NCBI RefSeq assembly: GCF_030272895.1
Contig: NZ_JALRNF010000024.1
Span: 28,057 to 92,056, forward strand
DNA: 64,000 nucleotides
Source: Pseudomonas sp. BGr12
GTDB lineage: Bacteria; Pseudomonadota; Gammaproteobacteria; Pseudomonadales; Pseudomonadaceae
Direction: 5' to 3'
The notes under the pieces were generated by a model that saw only the letters and a program-made list of their open reading frames with translations, searched no databases and had not been told where the DNA came from. Shown here one piece after another: positions 25,845 through 34,888 of the stretch. A program made the position numbers and the translations under genes. Position 1 is the stretch's first letter. The number at the start of each line of letters is the position of its first letter.

Positions 25845-26738
25845 ATGGCCTCCGCACTGCCTGACCTGAAACTCCTGCGCATTTTCGTCAGCGTCGTGCG
25901 CCACCAGGGCTTCGCCAACGCCCAGCGCGAACTCAACCTGTCGACCTCGGCCATCAGCACCTACATGAGCCAGCTGGAAGCGGCCCTGGGCATCGTGCTC
26001 TGTCACCGTGGCCGTGGCGGTTTCAGCCTGACCAGCAAGGGCGAGCTGTTCCATCAGGAGACCCTGCGCCTGCTGGCGGAGATGGACGGCTTCGAGCAGT
26101 ACGCCGCCGCCCTCAAGGGCGAGCTGCGCGGTACGCTGAACCTGGGAGTGATCGACTCGACCGTCGGCGACCGCGCCTTGCCCCTGGCCGAAGCCATCGG
26201 CGCCTACAGCCAGGAGCACCCGGCGGTACACCTGCACCTGTCGGTCTCCAGCCCCTACGAGTTGCAGCTGGGCGTGCAGGACAACCGCCTGGACCTGGCC
26301 ATCGGTGCCTTCTCCACGCGCATGAGCGGGCTGGTGTACCAGCCGCTGTACCGCGAGCAGCACTGGCTGTACTGCAGCAACCGCCATCCGCTGTTCCATG
26401 AGCGGCGCATTCCCGAGCAGGTCATCACCCAGCAGCGCATGGTCGGGCGTGGCTACTGGAGCCAGGCAGAACTGGCCCGCCATGGCTTCAAGCACAGCGC
26501 GGCAACGGTGGAAAGCATGGAGGCGCAGCTGATTCTGGTGCTCTCCGGCGCCTATATCGGCTACCTGCCGGAACACTATGCCCAGGCCTGGGCCGACAAG
26601 GGCGATTTGCGGGTATTGTCGCCGGCCACGTTCGGCTACCAGGCGCCGTTTTCCATGATCATTCGCCGGGGACGCAGCCGTGAACCGCTGATCCAGACCT
26701 TCCGCGATTTGCTCAAGGCGCAGCTCACGCCCGCTTGA
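25845..26738 (+). CDS. gbuR: LysR-type regulator of guanidinobutyrate catabolism
   Basis: 297 residues from the ATG at 25845 (MASALPDLKLLRIFVSVV). The open frame extends upstream to 25710 but crosses the operator-like palindrome, so the internal start is preferred. The helix-turn-helix (GFANAQRELNLSTSAISTYMSQLEAALG) and a standard LysR effector domain are present. It is divergent from gbuA and matches the position of P. aeruginosa GbuR, an activator that responds to 4-guanidinobutyrate. Confidence 0.87.
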   Translation: MASALPDLKLLRIFVSVVRHQGFANAQRELNLSTSAISTYMSQLEAALGIVLCHRGRGGFSLTSKGELFHQETLRLLAEMDGFEQYAAALKGELRGTLNLGVIDSTVGDRALPLAEAIGAYSQEHPAVHLHLSVSSPYELQLGVQDNRLDLAIGAFSTRMSGLVYQPLYREQHWLYCSNRHPLFHERRIPEQVITQQRMVGRGYWSQAELARHGFKHSAATVESMEAQLILVLSGAYIGYLPEHYAQAWADKGDLRVLSPATFGYQAPFSMIIRRGRSREPLIQTFRDLLKAQLTPA

Positions 26739-26874
26739 CCGAAATGTCGTCTTGAAAAATCAAATAAACCTGGTGATTTCCTCGGTTATTAACGATTTCT
26801 CAACAATTCTTTTGCTAAATATTTCCTTGCTTTGACGTGTTTCCCCCTAAAATTCCAAGCAAGGAATTGCCTAG

Positions 26875-28440
26875 ATGCGCATGAATTTGCCCGTCACTGA
26901 GCATGAAAGAACCTTCCCCCACGACCAGCGCCTGATCTCCACCACCGACCTCAACAGCCGCATCACCTATTGCAACGATGCCTTCGTCGCCATCAGCGGC
27001 TTTACCTACGAAGAACTCCTTGGACAGCCACACAACCTGGTGCGCCATCCTGATATGCCGCCGGCGGTATTCGGCCATATGTGGGAGACCATCAAACAGG
27101 GCAAGCCGTGGATGGGCGTGGTCAAGAACCGCGCCAAGAACGGCGATTACTACTGGGTCAGCGCCTACGTAACGGCCATCTATGAAAACGGCCGGGTCAG
27201 CGGCTACGAATCGGTGCGTTCGGTACCGAGCCGCGACCAGATCCGCCGGGCCACGGCGCTTTATGCGCGGTTGCGCCAGGGCCGTGCGGCGGTGCCCTGG
27301 ACGGCGCGCGCCGGCGCTGCGCTGGAACACGGCTGGCCATTGATCGGCGCCGGAGTGCTGTCGGCCTCTGCCTACCTGTGGCTGCCGCAATACGCGGCGC
27401 TCGGCGTGCTGATGGCCAGCCTGCTCAGCGCCTGGTACCTGACCGAGGCGCGCCAGCAGCGGGTGATCAGGCGGACCCTGGGCGAGCACCCCAAGGCCTT
27501 CACCAGCCCGCTGGTGGCGCTGACCTACAGCGACAACAAGGGCCTGCAAGGGCAGCTGGACCTGGCGATCCTCAGTGAAGAAGCCCGTTTGCAGACGGCC
27601 CTGACCCGATTGGTAGATGCCGGAGTAGGGGTGAAGTCACGGGCTGCACAGTCCTCCGACCTGTCCGGTGCCCAGGCCCAGATGCTCGACCGCCAGCGCA
27701 GTGAAACCGACCAGTCGGCCACCGCCATCGCGCAGATGGCGGCGACCATCCAGGAAGTCACCCACAACGTACAGAGCACCGCCACGGCCGCCGCCGATGC
27801 CGATCAACTGGCCCAGCAGGGCAGCGACCTGGCCCGCCAGAGCCTGCAGGCCATGAGCAGCATGAACGAGGCGGTCAATGACATTGGCCAGGCGGTCAAT
27901 GCCCTGGCCGAGCAGACCCAGTCGATCGGCAGCGTGGTGGATGTGATCACCTCGATCGCCGAACAGACCAATCTGCTGGCGCTCAATGCCGCGATCGAGG
28001 CGGCGCGGGCTGGCGAGCAGGGCCGTGGTTTTGCCGTGGTGGCCGACGAAGTGCGTTCGCTGGCCCAGCGCACCCGGACTTCCACCGAAGAGATTCACCA
28101 GATCATCGCCTCCCTGCGCGACGGGGCACAGCGGGCGGTGTCGACGGCGAGCAAGGGCGAGCAGATTTCCCGCGACAGCGTGCAGCGCGTGGAAGCGGTG
28201 CAATCGGCGTTGGTGGGGATCACCCAAGCCGTCAGTCGCATTACCGGCATGAGCCAACAGATGGCCACGGCCTCCGAACAGCAGAGCCATGTGGCCGAGG
28301 ACATCAACCAGCAGATCACCCGCATCGCCCAGCTCTGCGATCACAGTGCCGGACAAGCCAAGCAAGGTGCTGAGATCAGCCAGGAGCTGGAGCGCATGGC
28401 CGACTCCCTGTACGGCCTGGCTGAACGCTTCAACCGTTGA
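26875..28440 (+). CDS. PAS-domain methyl-accepting chemotaxis protein, Aer (aerotaxis) type
   Basis: 521 residues, the length of Pseudomonas Aer. The N-terminal PAS domain (residues about 10-115; [33 protein letters not shown]) is of the FAD-binding Aer kind. Hydrophobic segments around residues 155-195 form the membrane anchor, with no periplasmic ligand domain. The C-terminal MCP domain has the hairpin tip [32 protein letters not shown]. Such receptors sense cellular redox state and signal to CheA. AAGGAA lies before the ATG. It is not the soluble two-PAS receptor BdlA, although bdlA follows gbuR in PAO1 (PA1423). An intrinsic terminator follows at once. Confidence 0.92.
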   Translation: MRMNLPVTEHERTFPHDQRLISTTDLNSRITYCNDAFVAISGFTYEELLGQPHNLVRHPDMPPAVFGHMWETIKQGKPWMGVVKNRAKNGDYYWVSAYVTAIYENGRVSGYESVRSVPSRDQIRRATALYARLRQGRAAVPWTARAGAALEHGWPLIGAGVLSASAYLWLPQYAALGVLMASLLSAWYLTEARQQRVIRRTLGEHPKAFTSPLVALTYSDNKGLQGQLDLAILSEEARLQTALTRLVDAGVGVKSRAAQSSDLSGAQAQMLDRQRSETDQSATAIAQMAATIQEVTHNVQSTATAAADADQLAQQGSDLARQSLQAMSSMNEAVNDIGQAVNALAEQTQSIGSVVDVITSIAEQTNLLALNAAIEAARAGEQGRGFAVVADEVRSLAQRTRTSTEEIHQIIASLRDGAQRAVSTASKGEQISRDSVQRVEAVQSALVGITQAVSRITGMSQQMATASEQQSHVAEDINQQITRIAQLCDHSAGQAKQGAEISQELERMADSLYGLAERFNR

Positions 28441-28452
28441 CCTGTTTGTCTC

Positions 28453-28476
28453 GCCCACAGGGAAGTGGGCTTTTTT
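28453..28476 (+). terminator. intrinsic terminator of the Aer-type receptor gene
   Basis: GCCCAC, AGGGAA loop, GTGGGC, then six T. A copy of the long structured repeat begins 14 bp later. Confidence 0.88.
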
Positions 28477-28489
28477 CGGCTTTTCACGA

Positions 28490-28785
28490 GATCCTTGGGC
28501 TTGGGCTTGGGTGTCGAGTCTGCGGGCTTATCCATTCGATGTGGCGACGCTGCCGGCCCCTTCCGCCTTTACGGCGGCCTACTTTTCTCTTGGGAAAAGT
28601 AGGCAAAACCGCTTGCTCCTGCATACGGCCCTCCGCTGCGCTTCGGGTCCCCTCGCTCCGGCGCCCTCCGGGGCCACGCGGCCTACGACTTGCTTCGCCA
28701 AGTCTACGGCTCGCGTTCTTCGGCTGACGCCGAAGGTGCTGCGCACGGCCCCTCCAGACACCTCCACTCGGCCTCCTGAAGTCGC
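28490..28785 (+). repeat. long structured intergenic repeat, copy 1
   Basis: About 296 bp, without a convincing gene. It starts with a TTGGGC-type tandem motif, then GGCTTATCCATTC and the run CTGCCGGCCCCTTCCGCC. Conserved hairpins are visible at 28579-28602 (arms CTACTTTTC and GAAAAGTAG, loop TCTTGG), 28687-28704 (GACTTG / CAAGTC, loop CTTCGC) and 28718-28735 (CTTCGGC / GCCGAAG). It ends GGCCTCCTGAAGTCGC. Copy 2 is in the opposite orientation 138 bp away and copy 3 is at the right end of the window. I cannot assign it to a named family. Confidence 0.85.
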
Positions 28786-28830
28786 ATTCTGCGGCGCCCG
28801 AAATGACGCGCATGAAGATCAAGAGCAACC

Positions 28831-28856
28831 GTAGGAGCGGGCTTGCCCCGCGATGG
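28831..28856. repeat. single REP sequence between the two long repeat copies
   Basis: GTAGGAGCGGGCTTGCCCCG followed by CGATGG: a canonical REP in the spacer between the inverted long repeats. The remaining spacer (28786-28922) shows no gene. Confidence 0.85.
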
Positions 28857-28922
28857 CGTCAACCAGGCTTCGCCAACCTCTGATTTCGAAGATGCGTCCG
28901 CGCAGGCGCCACCCGTAACTTC

Positions 28923-29221
28923 GCGACTTCAGGAGGCCGAGCGTAGGTGTCTGTAGGGGGCAGGTGCGTAGCACCCTTCGGCGTAGCCGAAGAACGCGAG
29001 CCGTAGACTTGGCGAAGCAAGTCGTAGGCCGCGCAGCCCCTGGAAGACACCGTAGCGAGGGAACCCGGAGCGCAGCGGAGGGCCGGATGCAGGAGCGAGC
29101 GGTTTTGGTTCCTTTTGCCAAGACAAAAGGGACCCGCCGTAAGGGCGGAAGGGGCCGGCAGCATCGCTGCATGGAATGGATAAGCTCGCAGCCTCAGCAC
29201 CCAAACCCAAACCCAAGGATC
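28923..29221 (-). repeat. long structured intergenic repeat, copy 2 (inverted relative to copy 1)
   Basis: About 299 bp, reading on the minus strand, aligned end to end with copy 1. It differs at scattered positions, including paired changes in the stem at 29109-29132 (arms on the minus strand TCCCTTTTG and CAAAAGGAA, same loop TCTTGG). The GACTTG / CAAGTC hairpin (29006-29023) is unchanged. Short frames inside it are not believable proteins. It ends 74 bp before the tapT start. Confidence 0.85.
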
Positions 29222-29295
29222 GTAGTCCCCAGAATCCCGTGAAGAACCTTCTTTCGGTACTGCTGTGGCACAATTTGTCGCCCCAGGAGAGCCCG

Positions 29296-29922
29296 ATGTC
29301 CAGAATCCAGTGTGAACGCTGCCTGCGTCCACAAACCCATTGCCTTTGCCCGCTGATCCCGTCGCTGGACAGTCGCACCCGCGTGTTGCTGCTGCAGCAC
29401 CCCAGCGAAGTGCGCCATGCACTCAACACTGCCAAACTGGCCGCCCTGGGCCTGCGCAATGCCGAGCTGGTGGTAGGGGAGGTGTTCGACGACCTGGCCG
29501 GGTTGATCGCCGTACCGGGGTACCGCAGTGCACTGCTGTTTCCCGGCGAGGATGCGCAACCACTGAGCGGTTACGCAACCGACGCCGATGAGCGTCCCTG
29601 GCTGCTGGTCGTGCCCGACGGCACCTGGCGCAAGGCGAGCAAGCTGCTGCACCTGAACCCGCTGCTGGCGGCCTTGCCGCGGGTAACCCTGGCCCAGGTA
29701 CTGCCCTCGCGCTATCGCCTGCGCAAGGCACCCGCACCGGGGGCACTGTCGACCCTGGAGGCGGTGGTGCAGGCACTGAATGTGCTGGAGGCGCCGAACT
29801 GTTTCGACGCGTTGCTCAAACCGTTCGACGCCTTGATCGAAGGGCAGATCAAGGCGATGGGACGCGAGACGTTCGAGCGCAATCACCTTGTGGGAGCGGG
29901 CTTGCCCCGCGATGCAATGTGA
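29296..29922 (+). CDS. tapT: DTW domain protein, probable tRNA-uridine aminocarboxypropyltransferase
   Basis: 208 residues from the ATG at 29296, preceded by AGGAGA. The DTW family signature PDGTWRKASKL is at about residues 107-117 (Asp108, Thr110, Trp111). The N-terminus has a Cys/His cluster (CERCLRPQTHCLCP) likely to bind zinc. TapT enzymes transfer the 3-amino-3-carboxypropyl group of S-adenosylmethionine to uridine 47 of tRNA, giving acp3U. The last eleven codons (LVGAGLPRDAM) are encoded by a REP sequence that has moved into the 3' end, so this tail is probably not functional. An extended start upstream would lie within the long repeat and was rejected. Confidence 0.88.
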   Translation: MSRIQCERCLRPQTHCLCPLIPSLDSRTRVLLLQHPSEVRHALNTAKLAALGLRNAELVVGEVFDDLAGLIAVPGYRSALLFPGEDAQPLSGYATDADERPWLLVVPDGTWRKASKLLHLNPLLAALPRVTLAQVLPSRYRLRKAPAPGALSTLEAVVQALNVLEAPNCFDALLKPFDALIEGQIKAMGRETFERNHLVGAGLPRDAM

Positions 29923-29959
29923 CAGACAGAACGCCATCGCGGGGCAAGCCCGCTCCCAC
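29890..29959. repeat. REP pair overlapping the end of tapT
   Basis: GTGGGAGCGGGCTTGCCCCG and the inverse copy CGGGGCAAGCCCGCTCCCAC around a 30-bp spacer. The left unit encodes the C-terminus of the DTW protein and the right unit ends 2 bp before the stop codon of the convergent membrane fusion protein gene. Confidence 0.9.
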
Positions 29960-29961
29960 GG

Positions 29962-31317
29962 TCAGCGTTCGCGCATGGCCTCGGTGCGGGCCTTGAGCAC
30001 CGGCTTGAGCAGGTAGTCGAGCACGCTCTTTTGCCCGGTGATGATGTCCACCGTCGCGGTCATGCCAGGGATGATCAGCAAGGGCTTGTTGTCGCCGCCC
30101 AGGTGATTCTTGTCGGTACGCACCTGGATCAGGTAGAAGGAATTGCCCTTGTCATCGGTCACGGTGTCGGCGCTGATCAGCTCCAGCTTCGCCTTCAGGC
30201 CTCCGTAGATGGTGTAGTCATAGGCGCTGAACTTGACCATCGCCGACTGCCCGGGGTGCAGGAACGCCACGTCCTGCGGGCGCACCTTGGCTTCGATCAG
30301 CAGGTTGTCTTCCAGCGGCACGATCTCCACCAGGTCGCTGCCCGGCTGGACCACGCCGCCAATGGTGTTGACCTTGAGCAGCTTGATGATGCCGCGCACC
30401 GGCGAGACCACCGTGGTGCGGGTGACGCGGTCATCGATGGCGATGCTGGACGCGGTGATCTTCGACAGGTCGGTGCGCTTCTCGTTGAGTTCCTTGGCTG
30501 CCTCCGAGCGAAAACCGGCATCGGCCTCTTCGATCTTGCTCTTGATTTCCGCAACCGCCGCTTCAGCCCGGGGGATCGCCAGGGTGGTGGCGTTCAGCGA
30601 ACCACGGGCTTCCACGGTGCTGCGTTTGAGGCGCAGGATCTCCACCGGTGAAATCGCCCCGGTGCCCACCAGCGGCGTAGACATGTTCAGTTCCTGTTGC
30701 AGCAGGGCCAGGGCCGAACGGTACTGTTCGGCCTTGGAGCGGAACTCGGCCAGCTCCTGGGTCTTCTGCCGCAGTTGTTCGTTGAGAGTCTGTTTCTCGC
30801 TGGTCAGGCGACGCTGCCGGGACTGGTACAGCGACAGCTCGTCCTCGGCCACTTGCGGCGCCTTGGCGCGTATTTCATCGGAGACCTGGAAGGGGCGGCC
30901 TTCGGCTTCGGCCGACAGGCGCTCGACCTGGGCGCTGAGGGCATAGCGGTCTGCCTCGCTCTCGCCCTTGTTGGACAGAAAACGCGTGTCATCCAGGCGC
31001 AGCAAAGTATCGCCCTTGTTCACCATCTGCCCTTCGCGGACGAAGATCTCGGTGACGATGCCGCCCTCCAGGTTCTGGATGACCTGCACCTTGCTCGACG
31101 GTATCGCCTTGCCTTCGCCCATGGTGACTTCATCGAGCACCGCGAACCAGGCCCAGACCAGGGCGACCAGCAGCAGGGCGGCGGCCAGCCACACGGTGAT
31201 GCGCGACAGGCGCGGCGAATCCTGCAGGGTGGCGCCGGCCACGTCGGGCATGTAGTCGCGTTCGGCGGTCTTGCCGAAACTCTGGAAGTAGCTGCGCAGG
31301 CCTTGACTGATGGACAT
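29962..31317 (-). CDS. type I secretion membrane fusion protein, HlyD family (LapC-like)
   Basis: 451 residues. A short cytoplasmic N-terminus is followed by one membrane helix (residues about 38-60; VWLAAALLLVALVWAWFAV). A lipoyl-type half (GEGKAIPSSKVQVIQNLEGGIVTEIFVREGQMV) comes next, then a long alpha-helical hairpin (about 140-290) and a beta-barrel part that ends in the HlyD C-terminal motif (GMTATVDIITGQKSVLDYLLKP). It links the ABC transporter to the outer membrane channel across the periplasm. It is the last gene of the operon, 11 bp after the transporter gene, and serves the adhesin encoded divergently. Confidence 0.92.
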   Translation of the reverse strand: MSISQGLRSYFQSFGKTAERDYMPDVAGATLQDSPRLSRITVWLAAALLLVALVWAWFAVLDEVTMGEGKAIPSSKVQVIQNLEGGIVTEIFVREGQMVNKGDTLLRLDDTRFLSNKGESEADRYALSAQVERLSAEAEGRPFQVSDEIRAKAPQVAEDELSLYQSRQRRLTSEKQTLNEQLRQKTQELAEFRSKAEQYRSALALLQQELNMSTPLVGTGAISPVEILRLKRSTVEARGSLNATTLAIPRAEAAVAEIKSKIEEADAGFRSEAAKELNEKRTDLSKITASSIAIDDRVTRTTVVSPVRGIIKLLKVNTIGGVVQPGSDLVEIVPLEDNLLIEAKVRPQDVAFLHPGQSAMVKFSAYDYTIYGGLKAKLELISADTVTDDKGNSFYLIQVRTDKNHLGGDNKPLLIIPGMTATVDIITGQKSVLDYLLKPVLKARTEAMRER

Positions 31318-31328
31318 GACTGGACCCC

Positions 31329-33485
31329 CTAGATGGCCGTACCGACCCGGCCTTTGCGCAGTGCGTCGATGACCGCGTCCTTCGGCCCGTCGGCCACCAC
31401 CTTGCCGTTGTCGAGCACCAGCAGGCGGTCGACCAGGCTGAGCATCGAGGTACGGTGGGTGACCAGCAGCAGGGTCTTGCCCTGCACCCAGCCGTGCAGG
31501 CGCTGGCGCAGCTGGTCTTCGCTGGCGTTGTCCATGTGGCTGGTGGGTTCGTCGAGGATCATGATCGGCGGTTCCAGCAGCATCGCCCGGGCCAGCAGCA
31601 CCGACTGGCGCTGGCCGCCGGAGAGCAGCTGGCCACGTTCGCCCACTGGGCGGTCGAAGCCTTGCGGGTGCTGGCGGGCCAGTTCGCTGACGCCAGTCAG
31701 CTCGGCCACTTCCAGCATGCGCGCGTCGCTCACGTAGCGGGCGCCGAGGGTGAGGTTGTCGCGCAGGCTGCCGGCCAGCAGCGGCAGGTCATGGGCGACG
31801 TAGCCGATCTGATGGCGCAGGTCGGCGATGTCGAGCTGGCGCAGGTCGAGGTTGTCGAGCAGGATCTGTCCTTCGTCCGGGGCGTAGAAGCCCATCATCA
31901 GCCGGGCCAGGGTGCTTTTGCCCGAGCCGCTGCGGCCGATGATGCCGATGCGCTCGCCGGGTTTGACACTGAAGCTGACGCCATTGAGGGCCGCAGCATT
32001 TTGCCCGGCATAGCGGAAGGTGACGTGGCTGACCTCAAGCCCGCCGTGCAGTTGCGTGCGTTCCAGCGGTTGCTGGCCCACCTGGCGTTCCTGGGGCAGG
32101 GCCATCAGGGCGTCGGTACTGCGCATGGTCAACTGTGCTTGCTGGTAGCGGGTGATCAGCCCGGCGATCTGCCCCAGGGGCGCCAGGACCCGGCTGCCGA
32201 GCATGTAGCTGGCCACCAGGGCGCCGACGCTGAGGTTGCCGGCGATGATGCTGTAGACCCCGGCGACGATGGTCGCCATGCCGCAGAACTGCTGGATGAA
32301 CAACGTGCCGTTGGTGGCCAGGGCCGACAGGTTGCGGGCATGGGCGTCGAGGCGGGTCAGGGCGCCGTGGGTGCTTTCCCACTGGTACTGGCGTTCACTT
32401 TCGGCGCTGCAGGCCTTGAGGGTTTCCAGGCCGCCGAGGGTCTCGATCAACAGCGCCTGGCGCACCGCGCCCAGGGCCAGGCTCTTCTGCACCGTGTCGC
32501 GCAGGCGCACCTGGATGAACAGGGCAAAGATGATGGTCAGCGGGAAGGCGATCAGCGGGATCACCACCAGCCAGCCGCCGAGCAGGCCGATCACCAGCAG
32601 CATCAGCACCACGAAGGGCAGGTCGATGACGCTGGTCAGGGTCACGGCGGTGAGAAACTCGCGCAGCCCCTGGAAGTCGTGGATGCTCTGGGCAAAGCCG
32701 CCGACCGTGGCCGGGCGGGCTTTCATCGACATGCCGGTGATGCGCTCGAACAGGGTCGCCGAGAGAATCAGGTCGGTTTTCTTGCCGGCCTGATCGAGCA
32801 AGTGGGCGCGTACTACGCGCAGGATCAATTCGAACAGGGTACCGATCAACAGGCCGACGGCCAGCACCCACAGGGTGGAAATCGCCTGGTTGGGTACGAC
32901 CCGGTCGTAGGTCTGCATGACGAACAGCGGCACCATCAGGCCCAGCAGGTTGATCAGCAGGCTGGCCAGCACGGCATCGCTGTAGAGCCAGCGGGACAGT
33001 TTGAGGGTATCGCGGAACCAGGCGTTGACCCGTGGCATCAGGGGCGCGCGCAGGTCTTCGAGTTCGTGCCGGGGGCGGGCGAACAGGGCTTCGCCGGCGT
33101 AGGCCTGCTCCAGTTCCTCGTGGCTGACCCACTGCTCGCCGCCTTCGGCCTCGCAGGGCAGGATCAGCGCCCGGCCATCGTCGCCCCAGCGCCGCAGCAC
33201 GGCGCAGCGGCCTTCCTTGAACAGCAGCAGCACCGGCAGGTTCAGCGCTGAAATGGCGCCAAGCTCGCGGCGCAGCACCCGGGCCTGCAACCCTGCGCGG
33301 GCGGCGGCCCGGGGCAGCAGGTCAAGGCTCAGGCGTTGCTGCGCCAGCGGCAGGCCGGCACTGAGGCCCGCGCGACTGACGGTACAACCATGCAACTTGC
33401 AGAGAATCAGCAATCCATCGAGTAGCGGGTCATCGAAACTCTGGCGCGGATCCGCCGCCGAGCTCGCAGGTTGCATGCTGGTCAC
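31329..33485 (-). CDS. type I secretion ABC transporter (LapB-like), permease plus ATPase
   Basis: 718 residues from the GTG at 33485, with AGGAG upstream. The first 140 residues form a C39-peptidase-like domain (LLDGLLILCKLHGC) that appears degenerate, as in LapB/HlyB-type transporters that do not cleave their substrate. The membrane domain (about 155-430) has six helices. The ATPase has Walker A GRSGSGKST near residue 515, signature LLSGGQRQS near 620 and Walker B MILDEPTSHMD near 647. The domain order and gene neighbours fit transporters of large RTX adhesins. Confidence 0.92.
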   Translation of the reverse strand: MTSMQPASSAADPRQSFDDPLLDGLLILCKLHGCTVSRAGLSAGLPLAQQRLSLDLLPRAAARAGLQARVLRRELGAISALNLPVLLLFKEGRCAVLRRWGDDGRALILPCEAEGGEQWVSHEELEQAYAGEALFARPRHELEDLRAPLMPRVNAWFRDTLKLSRWLYSDAVLASLLINLLGLMVPLFVMQTYDRVVPNQAISTLWVLAVGLLIGTLFELILRVVRAHLLDQAGKKTDLILSATLFERITGMSMKARPATVGGFAQSIHDFQGLREFLTAVTLTSVIDLPFVVLMLLVIGLLGGWLVVIPLIAFPLTIIFALFIQVRLRDTVQKSLALGAVRQALLIETLGGLETLKACSAESERQYQWESTHGALTRLDAHARNLSALATNGTLFIQQFCGMATIVAGVYSIIAGNLSVGALVASYMLGSRVLAPLGQIAGLITRYQQAQLTMRSTDALMALPQERQVGQQPLERTQLHGGLEVSHVTFRYAGQNAAALNGVSFSVKPGERIGIIGRSGSGKSTLARLMMGFYAPDEGQILLDNLDLRQLDIADLRHQIGYVAHDLPLLAGSLRDNLTLGARYVSDARMLEVAELTGVSELARQHPQGFDRPVGERGQLLSGGQRQSVLLARAMLLEPPIMILDEPTSHMDNASEDQLRQRLHGWVQGKTLLLVTHRTSMLSLVDRLLVLDNGKVVADGPKDAVIDALRKGRVGTAI

Positions 33486-33514
33486 AATGGCCTACTCCTG
33501 CAGCGTGTCGGTGA

Positions 33515-34888
33515 TTAACGCATGTCGGGCAACCGGGCTTCGTTCCTCACTTCACTCTTGGCAATGGCTTCGGGCGGCAACGAGATGCGCTGCTTGCTCA
33601 GCAGTTCACCCATGTTGGCCAGCACCCGGTACATGGAGAACTCCTCGGTGTAGCGCACTTCGGTGTAGCGGCGGTTGGCGTTGTACAGCTCGTTTTCGCT
33701 GTCGAGCAGGTCGAGCAGGGTGCGTTGGCCGAGGCCGAACTGATCCTGGTAGGCCGCGCGCACCCGCGTGGAGGTGTCGGCGTATTCACGGGCGGTCGGG
33801 GTTTGCAGGCGAGCGTTGGTCATGGCGTTCCAGGCCAGCGCCAGGTTCTCGTTGAGGGTGCGCAGGGCGTTGTTGCGGATGTCCATGGCCTGGTTGATCT
33901 TGTGCGCATCCGACTGCAGGCGGGCCTTGTCGCTGCCGCCGCGGAACAGGTTGTAGCTCATCTCGACGCCGGCTTGCCAGTCGTTGTTGTCGTGACCGAC
34001 CTGGCCTGCGGTGTTGTTGTTCGCCCCGGTGGCCAGCACGGCATCCAGGCGCGGGTAGAACGGCGACTTGGCCACTTCGTACTGCTGCTCGGCGGCTTGC
34101 ACATCGGCTTGCGCCGATTTGAGGTAGGGGTTGTGTTCCAGCATGCCCTGGCGTGCGTCCAGAAGGCTGGCGGGCATTTCACCCTTGATGGTGACCGGGG
34201 TTTCCAGCTCGTCGGCTGGACGCCCGACCACACTGAAGAAGTTGGCTTCGGCGTCGGCCAGGTCGACTTCGGCGGTGTACAGGTTGTTTTCCGCCAGGGC
34301 GCGACGGGCAGTGGACTGGTCGCGGTCGGCGTTGCTGCCGACACCACGCTCGCTGCGCAGGCCGATCTGGTCATCGACCCGCAGGTGCGCCTGCAGGTTG
34401 TTCTTGGCCAGGGTTACCAGCTCGCGGCGCTTGAGCACTTCCAGGTACACCTCGATGGCGCGCAGGGCGACGGTCTCGGCGGTGGCCTGGGTGAAGTAGG
34501 CGCGGGAGTTGACCACCGCTTCCGTGCGTCCGACTTCGTTCGGCGTGTTGAAACCGTCGAACAGCATTTGCCGCAGGCGCAGGTCCGACTGGGTGTAGTT
34601 CAGGGTTTCGGTGTTGTGGTTGCGGGTGCCGTCGGGATTGGTAGTGCGGGTATTGGTGTTGTCCGATTTTTGCCGGCCGTAACCGGCGATCAGGTCGACG
34701 CGGGGAAAGTAACCACCTTTGGCCACTTTCACGTCTTCATCGGCAGACAGTCGACTGTTGCGGCTGGCGCCGATCTCCGGATGTTGGTCCACGGCGCTTT
34801 GCACAGCTTCCGTAATCGACATCGCCTGAGCATTGGCGCATGCCATGGCCAACAGTATTGCACTGGTGATGGGGGTCAAAACGCGCAT
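33515..34888 (-). CDS. TolC family outer membrane protein of the type I secretion system (LapE/AggA-like)
   Basis: 457 residues with a signal peptide (MRVLTPITSAILLAMACANAQA) and the repeated OEP domains of TolC-type channels, including GYGRQKSDNTNT near the first strand region and LGQRTLLDLLDSENELYNANRRY in the second half. It forms the outer membrane exit duct. It is the first gene of the operon, followed by the transporter (29 bp gap) and the fusion protein. GGGAGAAG lies before the start. The promoter is in the 517-bp region shared with the adhesin gene. Confidence 0.92.
   Translation of the reverse strand: MRVLTPITSAILLAMACANAQAMSITEAVQSAVDQHPEIGASRNSRLSADEDVKVAKGGYFPRVDLIAGYGRQKSDNTNTRTTNPDGTRNHNTETLNYTQSDLRLRQMLFDGFNTPNEVGRTEAVVNSRAYFTQATAETVALRAIEVYLEVLKRRELVTLAKNNLQAHLRVDDQIGLRSERGVGSNADRDQSTARRALAENNLYTAEVDLADAEANFFSVVGRPADELETPVTIKGEMPASLLDARQGMLEHNPYLKSAQADVQAAEQQYEVAKSPFYPRLDAVLATGANNNTAGQVGHDNNDWQAGVEMSYNLFRGGSDKARLQSDAHKINQAMDIRNNALRTLNENLALAWNAMTNARLQTPTAREYADTSTRVRAAYQDQFGLGQRTLLDLLDSENELYNANRRYTEVRYTEEFSMYRVLANMGELLSKQRISLPPEAIAKSEVRNEARLPDMR

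Noticed and set aside
26752..26763. TTGA-N4-TCAA upstream of the Aer-type receptor gene as an Anr box
   Set aside because: The half-sites are TTGA/TCAA with a 12-bp total; the Anr/FNR consensus needs TTGAT-N4-ATCAA (14 bp), so spacing and key bases are wrong.
28441..29295. Short frames in the gap between the Aer-type receptor gene and tapT (for example at 28484-28828 and 28859-29422)
   Set aside because: They lie in the structured repeat, appear in both orientations, and have Arg/Ser/Pro-biased translations. They are probably the source of spurious hypothetical proteins in databases.
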